A stretch of DNA of 64,000 nt from HK-STAS-PATE-2 sp046350895 (lineage in GTDB: Bacteria; Patescibacteriota; Patescibacteriia; 2-12-FULL-60-25): NCBI GenBank assembly GCA_046350895.1, contig JAXLZL010000001.1, positions 62,001 through 126,000 on the forward strand, in the 5' to 3' direction. Both the position numbers and the translations under genes were made by a program. Positions 59,012 through 64,000 of the stretch are shown piece after piece (the stretch's first letter is position 1; each line of letters opens with the position of its first letter). Below the pieces are notes generated by a model, which was not told where the DNA came from, did no database searches, and worked only from the letters and a program-made list of their open reading frames with translations.

Positions 59012-60390
59012 GATGAAGACGTCGCGGATGGAATAAGGATGCTCTCAGTCGTGGTTGCCGAAGTCGAAGTGGCTGTCGGCACCGTTGCGGTGGCAGAGGC
59101 ACCCACCACGTCACCCGGGCCATTCAATAACGAATCCGCTGGCGATACGGGCTGCAATGGCGCACCCTCGAGCTTGAGTGAATTCAACATCATCTCGTAA
59201 ATCGTACGGTAGTTGATATAGGGCTTGGTACCCGGGTCATACCTGAAGGTAAAGACTTTTTCTCCCCAACTGAATACCGCTTCGAGACGGTCTGGGCTTA
59301 AGACGCCTTCAAGCCCTTGTTTTGTCGTAAGTTGCCGAAGCATGTCTGCGGTCGTGGTCGTATGTGCCGCCAGATACCAGTCTTGAGCCGAGAGTTTTTG
59401 TGCATTCGGCAAGACCTCGATAACAAAACGCTCTCCTTGGCCGGTGACTAAGCTGGCCTTTTGGCCGTCGGCCACGTCCAATGAACTCGTCCAAGTTGAT
59501 GGCGCATAGAGCGACCATCCGAGCGAGGCGCTAAAATTTTTCACCAAGGTCGTGTCCAATAACCTTACCGGTGCCTGCGCTGCAGGATTATACAAATGAA
59601 AGACTTCGTTGCCGTCCAAAAAGCCGTCGTGGTCGGTGTCAGGATTGCGTGCATCCGTACCAAACACCGCTTCTTCACTATCAGATAACCCGTCAGAATC
59701 AGAATCGAGGCCACCCGGTGGCAATGTTGGTGCCGTTGGCGACACCGCCGCCACGAGCGCCGACGCCTCACCCGAAGCCGTCGAAACACCGCCTTCATTT
59801 ACGGCGCTAATGCGATAGCGGTATTGAATGCCGGCAGCAACGCTGACATCCAAAAATGAAGTGCTGTTGGCTGGCAAATTCGTCAGGACAGCAAATAAAC
59901 CATCAGAACCGGCGCGCTCAATGCGAAAACCCGTCTCGTCATTGGCCGCATCGCGCCAAGACAGGCTCACCGACTGGGTACCGCTAGCGGATGCCGCCAC
60001 GAGATTTGTTGGCGCGGCAGGTGGATTTTTCGTTGGTTGGGTAACCACCGGCGGCTGGGTAACCGGTGGCTTTTTGCCAAACAGCGCGTCACGGTTGAAA
60101 TACACAAAGCCGCCGCCAATCAATAACAAAATGACGGCAACCAAGGCGATATACGGCCAAGGCGAAGTTTTTTCTTCGGACATGGGCGCGATCGGTTGTT
60201 TTGGTTTTGGTGGCGGAGGCGGGACAGCAGGCACCATGGGCGCCGCAGCCGGGGCCTTGGCGTCCATGTCACGGGCATCCATCTTCAAAGCCACGCCGTA
60301 GTATTTCTCCGGCATCACCACGATCTCAGGAGACCGTTTTGGCGATTGCGACGCGTCTGCTGGCGTCTGTGCAGCTTCAAATGGATTCAT
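59008..60390 (-). CDS. Single-span membrane protein with fibronectin type III and type-3 calcium repeats
   Basis: 460 residues. A Pro-rich cytoplasmic part (about 1-75) precedes one membrane span (about 78-98, PYIALVAVILLLIGGGFVYF). Outside the membrane a fibronectin type III domain follows (about 123-215, APTNLVAASASG, VSLSWRDAANDETGFRIERA). Then come type-3 calcium loops (DSDSDGLSD, DTDHDGFLD, about 228-262) and a ~150-residue domain I do not recognise (LGWSLYAPSTWTSS). The tail is Ser/Thr-rich. It overlaps ybeY by 4 bp, so a surface protein is coupled to the division operon. Confidence 0.85.
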   Translation of the reverse strand: MNPFEAAQTPADASQSPKRSPEIVVMPEKYYGVALKMDARDMDAKAPAAAPMVPAVPPPPPKPKQPIAPMSEEKTSPWPYIALVAVILLLIGGGFVYFNRDALFGKKPPVTQPPVVTQPTKNPPAAPTNLVAASASGTQSVSLSWRDAANDETGFRIERAGSDGLFAVLTNLPANSTSFLDVSVAAGIQYRYRISAVNEGGVSTASGEASALVAAVSPTAPTLPPGGLDSDSDGLSDSEEAVFGTDARNPDTDHDGFLDGNEVFHLYNPAAQAPVRLLDTTLVKNFSASLGWSLYAPSTWTSSLDVADGQKASLVTGQGERFVIEVLPNAQKLSAQDWYLAAHTTTTADMLRQLTTKQGLEGVLSPDRLEAVFSWGEKVFTFRYDPGTKPYINYRTIYEMMLNSLKLEGAPLQPVSPADSLLNGPGDVVGASATATVPTATSTSATTTESILIPSATSSS

Positions 60391-60396
60391 AGGTAA

Positions 60397-61299
60397 TTAA
60401 GGGTTGAGCTTTGGGACTTCGCAGCTTGGCGTAGAGCACTTACCTGCCCCGCGCGGATTGTAACCGTTTTTGACTTCGTCACCGTCAGAATAACCGTCTT
60501 TATCAGTGTCTTTGTTAAGAGGATTGGTACCGTATTTTTTATTCTCATCACCGTCGGTCAACCCGTCCCCGTCCGAATCAGGGTTCTTCGGATCCAAACC
60601 GAGTTCAATTTCTTGTTGATCGCTTAAACCGTCATTATCAGAATCGATGGTACTCGTCGTGGAGCTGGCAGGGGTTACGATTGGCGTAGACGTTGATGGT
60701 AACGGAATATTGACTCCGCTTGGCGGCGTGGTGACCGGTGGCGGCAATGTCACACCGGCTGAAGAGCCCGTATCGGTCGTGGTCGCACCCGTTACTGCCG
60801 TATCAACCGGAGTTGTTGGTGTCTGGGTTGAAGGCGTCTGCGTGGTGGTTGGCGTCGTGGTTGCCGTCGTATCGGTTGTGGTCGACATGCTCGTCATCAA
60901 CTTATAAACACCGAAAGCCGCGCCACCCAACAAAGCAATGATAATCAATGAAAGCAGGGCGACCTTTGTCATCGAAGGCCCCGTAGATGGTGCGATTGGC
61001 GCCATGGCAGGCATCACCGGTGTACGCATTGGCGCACGGGCCGGAGCCGAGTCGGCAAACATGTCTTCTGGCTCTTGCGCCTTCATGGTTGGCGCCGGCT
61101 CTGCCGCTGGGCGTGGCATCGACTGAATCTCTACACGAGGCATGGCAACAGTTGCCGGAGCCGTCATGGATTCAGGCAATGGACGCACCGGCGTCGGGGT
61201 CGGCGAAGCCACCTGAGACGGGTCAGGCGCGGCCATGGATTCTAAGGCGTCATCAGACAGTTCGTCTGGCGCAAATGGGAGGTTGCTTGGCGGATTCAT
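60397..61299 (-). CDS. Single-span membrane protein with C-terminal type-3 calcium repeats
   Basis: 300 residues. A Pro/Met-rich cytoplasmic region (about 1-105) precedes one span (about 112-134, LLSLIIIALLGGAAFGVYKL). A Thr-rich linker leads to a block of type-3 loops (DSDNDGLSD, DSDGDGLTD, DTDKDGYSD, about 218-272). The ending NGYNPRGAGKC with two cysteines is closely matched by the end of the next gene upstream (61309). Same architecture as its neighbours, so a paralogous set. No enzymatic motif is seen. Confidence 0.83.
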   Translation of the reverse strand: MNPPSNLPFAPDELSDDALESMAAPDPSQVASPTPTPVRPLPESMTAPATVAMPRVEIQSMPRPAAEPAPTMKAQEPEDMFADSAPARAPMRTPVMPAMAPIAPSTGPSMTKVALLSLIIIALLGGAAFGVYKLMTSMSTTTDTTATTTPTTTQTPSTQTPTTPVDTAVTGATTTDTGSSAGVTLPPPVTTPPSGVNIPLPSTSTPIVTPASSTTSTIDSDNDGLSDQQEIELGLDPKNPDSDGDGLTDGDENKKYGTNPLNKDTDKDGYSDGDEVKNGYNPRGAGKCSTPSCEVPKLNP

Positions 61300-61308
61300 A
61301 CGTTGGTT

Positions 61309-61878
61309 TTACTTGATAATGCAGGTTGAGACGGCACATCTCCCCGGTCCTAGTGGATTATACCCGTTTTTGATTTCATCCGCATCTGAATAACCGTCAC
61401 CGTCGGTATCCTTCTTTTTTGGATCGGTACCGTAACGGGCTTCTTCGGTGTCAGGGATGGTGTCGGAGTCGGTATCAACAGCGGCATCCGGCGTTTCAAC
61501 GGTACTCGTGGCAACCGCCTCAGGCGTTGGCGTCGCACGCGTTTCATAAGTAGGTTTTGACGACGGGTCTTTTGGATCCGAACCGGCAATCCCCTCCTCA
61601 TAATCACCGAACCCATCACCATCGGTATCGAATGATGCGGCATCGGTGCTATTTTTTATCTCTTGTTCATCCGAAACCCCGTCACGGTCACCGTCGTGCA
61701 TGGTTGGAGTCGTGGTGACCGTGGATGTCGTTGTTTGGGTGGATGTTGTTGATGGTGAAGGCGTTGTAACGAGCGTGTCATCACCCACATCTCGCGACCT
61801 CAACCAAACAATCAGCCCGATGACGATAAGGGATAGAAGCACGGAACCACCGATAAGATAAAGCGTTTTCTTTGTCAT
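61309..61878 (-). CDS. Small single-span membrane protein with type-3 calcium repeats
   Basis: 189 residues. One N-terminal span (about 7-26, YLIGGSVLLSLIVIGLIVWL) with almost no cytoplasmic part, a Thr-rich linker, two sets of type-3 loops (DGDRDGVSD, DTDGDGFGD and DTDSDTIPD, DTDGDGYSD), and the ending NGYNPLGPGRC with a second Cys. It is a shorter paralogue of the gene at 60397 and lies 10 bp before it. Its own start is 1 bp after the stop of the Cys-rich protein upstream. Confidence 0.83.
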   Translation of the reverse strand: MTKKTLYLIGGSVLLSLIVIGLIVWLRSRDVGDDTLVTTPSPSTTSTQTTTSTVTTTPTMHDGDRDGVSDEQEIKNSTDAASFDTDGDGFGDYEEGIAGSDPKDPSSKPTYETRATPTPEAVATSTVETPDAAVDTDSDTIPDTEEARYGTDPKKKDTDGDGYSDADEIKNGYNPLGPGRCAVSTCIIK

Positions 61879-61879
61879 A

Positions 61880-64000
61880 TTAGCTACCTGTTGAAGTCAT
61901 CGGCACTGGTAAGACCGAACCATCATATGGACTACTCGCACTCTGGCAATGGTAGCTATTTGAGATAGAGACGGCACCAGTGGCAGCATCTTGGGAGAAG
62001 ACGTACCAGTATTTGCCTGATTTACCCGAAGCGGTACAAGGCGCCGACGAAGGAACCGTCGCTTCTACCTGGTAGACGTTTTCATGAGTTACGATGCGGA
62101 CCGTACCCTGTGTCTGCTGACCAAAGGTCAGATATGAACTTGCTTTCGAACTATAGTCCACCAAGAAGAAACCATAGGCACCGGACCCTGCGGCGGCGTA
62201 ACGGTATTTCAACGTTTGCGGCGCCGTACTGAACGAATTACAGCTCAGATTGTAGTTCACACCGGACTTGGTGAAACAGTACAAGTTCGCATAAGGCGCC
62301 TTTGTCATGTCCGGATTGCCTTGGTAGTCAGCAGACCAGTGAATATCCCTGCCACATGATTCATTAGCGGCGCAGATCTTATAGTCGAAGAACTTATATG
62401 GGGCAGAGTCCAATTTCGAAGTGGAGTTGGCTACCTTGGTGAACTTCATCTGACTCGGAACGACCAAGTGAGCATCGTGGTATTGATAGGACCCCTTCCA
62501 GGTATGAACAACAAGGGTTTCACCTTCTTTTACGCGAGGAATCAAGAAGATCTTGCCTTCAGTATTTTGAACGCCGTCAGTTCTGAAGACTGAGGCGCTG
62601 AATGACTTGGATTCATACGGCCAGTAACCACCGTCCGCGCCCTCATCAACCTCGGGGAATCCATCGAACCAGGAAGCGCCATCACACCCATTAGCCGGAC
62701 GATTTTTCGTACCCGTACAAAGATTGTCTTTATAGAAGTCGACAACAATTTTGTAGCTGCTACAGCTGGCGTCTGTCACCATCTTATCGAAGGTGAATTT
62801 ACCGTCTTTGTCTGCCAATACTTCACGCAAGCGGATACCGCGGCTATAGAGCGTGACCCTCGCATTTGGCACCGGTGCATAGGAGTAAACAGCATCCATT
62901 ACCTGGCCCGAGATCGTACCCGTACCAACGGCGTCTGAACATTTCAAACAACCTGAGTACTGACACGAGCTATTACAGCTGATCTTATCGACACCGCCAA
63001 CCGTCGTTGAAGCGAAGTCGAATCCGAGCGATTTACATGTAGCATTTGTTTGGCCAAGCAAGGCGCCGTCACATTGTTCTGGGCCGTCAATGCGTCCATT
63101 GCCACAGTAACCACCCGATTGGGCGACCTGCTTACAACTCGTCGTGCAAGCGAGACAGGTTGAACCATAGTCAGCACCAGAAGGACAAGATCCACCGTTT
63201 TGACTGCCAAGGTCACACTCTTCTGCACCGGCATTCACCACGCCGTCACCACAGACATTTTTCTTACAGGCATTCGTACAGCTGTCATTATTATTGCTGT
63301 TGGCATCATCACATTCTTCACCCGGATCTAATTTGCCATCGCCACATGAACCGATCGGCTGACAAGCGGACCAGCTATTAAACTGACACTGATTGACCGT
63401 ACCGGCAGCATTACAAGTGCGGATTTTTTGCGTTTGGTAGGTTGCACAAGTACCACCGACGGCGGCGCAATCCGCATTCGTTGAACAGGTGACAAAGTTA
63501 TTCTGCGCATTCTTTTGGGTACAGTACTTCTGTGCCGTGCAGCCCTCTTGCGAGAACTCAGGCGCACCATCACATGCTTCGGCCGGGGCATCTACCGCAC
63601 CGTCACCACAATGAGGAGCTACGCCCTTACAGGTCTGTGAGCAGGTAGAAGAGAGATTGCAGCCAACGCCGCAATAAGCGCCGTTTTGGTCGCCCTTATC
63701 GCAGACTTCACCTGGCGAGAGCTTATTGTCACCGCAATAACTATCGAAGCCGGTACAAGTGCGATTGCAGTGACCATAGGTGCCGTTTAACGCACTGCCG
63801 TCATCACACGTTTCTGGGACGGCCAATGACGTACAAGTGATTGAGGTACCTGCTGGGTCGCCCGGCGACTGACATTCGGTGGCACTGCCCGGCGTCGTAC
63901 AAGCCTGTCCGTATTTTTTGCCTTCGCCACCCAAACACTGTGCTTTATCAATGCGGCCATTGCCGCACATCGATTGCGCAACGCAAGTCGCATTTGAAGC
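61880..64000 (-). CDS. Cys-rich secreted protein with Myxococcus-type disulfide repeats (5' end outside window)
   Basis: At least 707 residues; the frame stays open past 63970 to the window edge, so the start is not seen and an internal Met at 63970 is not a real start. The N-terminal ~330 visible residues are disulfide-rich repeats of the DUF4215/Myxo_disulf type (CGDGKLDPGEECDDANSNN, CGDGVVNAGAEECDLG, CGNGRIDGPEQCDG). A carboxypeptidase-regulatory-like beta domain follows (GTISGQVMDAVYSYAPVPNA, about 350-420). The remaining C-terminal part (HTWKGSYQYHDAHLVVP) I do not recognise. It heads the visible part of the surface-protein and division run. Confidence 0.85.
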   Translation of the reverse strand, partial: ASNATCVAQSMCGNGRIDKAQCLGGEGKKYGQACTTPGSATECQSPGDPAGTSITCTSLAVPETCDDGSALNGTYGHCNRTCTGFDSYCGDNKLSPGEVCDKGDQNGAYCGVGCNLSSTCSQTCKGVAPHCGDGAVDAPAEACDGAPEFSQEGCTAQKYCTQKNAQNNFVTCSTNADCAAVGGTCATYQTQKIRTCNAAGTVNQCQFNSWSACQPIGSCGDGKLDPGEECDDANSNNNDSCTNACKKNVCGDGVVNAGAEECDLGSQNGGSCPSGADYGSTCLACTTSCKQVAQSGGYCGNGRIDGPEQCDGALLGQTNATCKSLGFDFASTTVGGVDKISCNSSCQYSGCLKCSDAVGTGTISGQVMDAVYSYAPVPNARVTLYSRGIRLREVLADKDGKFTFDKMVTDASCSSYKIVVDFYKDNLCTGTKNRPANGCDGASWFDGFPEVDEGADGGYWPYESKSFSASVFRTDGVQNTEGKIFLIPRVKEGETLVVHTWKGSYQYHDAHLVVPSQMKFTKVANSTSKLDSAPYKFFDYKICAANESCGRDIHWSADYQGNPDMTKAPYANLYCFTKSGVNYNLSCNSFSTAPQTLKYRYAAAGSGAYGFFLVDYSSKASSYLTFGQQTQGTVRIVTHENVYQVEATVPSSAPCTASGKSGKYWYVFSQDAATGAVSISNSYHCQSASSPYDGSVLPVPMTSTGS

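Noticed and set aside
1..64000. Alternative genetic code (UGA as glycine)
   Set aside because: UGA acts as a stop at clearly bounded genes such as mnmA and the 39732 gene, and no conserved protein needs read-through at UGA.

Overview
The window reads as a chromosomal segment of a Patescibacteria (Candidate Phyla Radiation) bacterium, probably from the Parcubacteria/Paceibacteria side. This is inferred from gene content, not from any search. The signs are tightly packed genes with 4-bp overlaps, a large zinc-ribbon-bearing VirB4/VirD4-type ATPase, several membrane proteins with thrombospondin type-3 (DxDxDGxxD) repeats, a YidC without the large periplasmic domain, a split transketolase, VanW, RNase Y, and giant Cys-rich secreted proteins. 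TGA ends many genes, so the code is standard and not code 25.

Layout. 0-8.7 kb, minus strand: an envelope/RNA-modification run. In transcription order it holds a two-frame membrane protein, the DNA-translocase-like ATPase, uppP, an L,D-transpeptidase, a D,D-carboxypeptidase, rlmN, mnmA and a partial membrane protein. 8.7-14 kb, minus: nusA, yidC, secD, secF, where secD carries an inlaid parvulin-type domain. 14-17.5 kb: a patch of four unusual genes. Two are GC-rich with strong Shine-Dalgarno sites (one unknown, one MopE-like lipoprotein), one is an HExxH protein and one a GNAT acetyltransferase. 17.6-28.4 kb, minus: a 3,338-residue Cys-rich secreted protein and its membrane-anchored neighbour. 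28.4-39.7 kb: hsp20, vanW, a structured non-coding RNA that resembles 6S RNA, trxB, trxA, infB, truB, rny, hup, proS and a PP2C phosphatase. 39.7-41 kb: three small SD-led genes around tRNA-Lys. 41-52 kb: ileS, rpiB, rpe, two paralogous surface proteins, split transketolase, two NUDIX hydrolases, tRNA-Asp, a DUF4105 protein and a histidine phosphatase. 52-64 kb, minus: four membrane or secreted proteins, then ybeY, dgkA, ftsA, ftsZ, nrdR, htrA and pyk.

How the parts fit. Sec/YidC (8.7-12.5 kb) would export the many secreted proteins here. The carboxypeptidase, L,D-transpeptidase, UppP, VanW, DgkA and FtsA/FtsZ make a peptidoglycan and division set. RpiB, Rpe and the two transketolase halves form the core of a non-oxidative pentose phosphate pathway, with pyruvate kinase in lower glycolysis.

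Most informative signals: (1) the SecD-parvulin fusion; (2) a ~140-nt rod-like RNA with its own consensus promoter; (3) the giant protein, with ten exact C-x6-C modules and two jelly-roll-like domains; (4) many core genes whose -10 box ends only 6-12 nt before the start codon, implying leaderless or nearly leaderless mRNAs, in contrast to SD-led genes in the two odd patches; (5) two genes (mnmA and the 7.4-8.7 kb membrane protein) each broken by one missing base in a homopolymer, which points to assembly error more than decay. I saw no CRISPR array, transposase or prophage. No gene-free stretch exceeds 300 bases.
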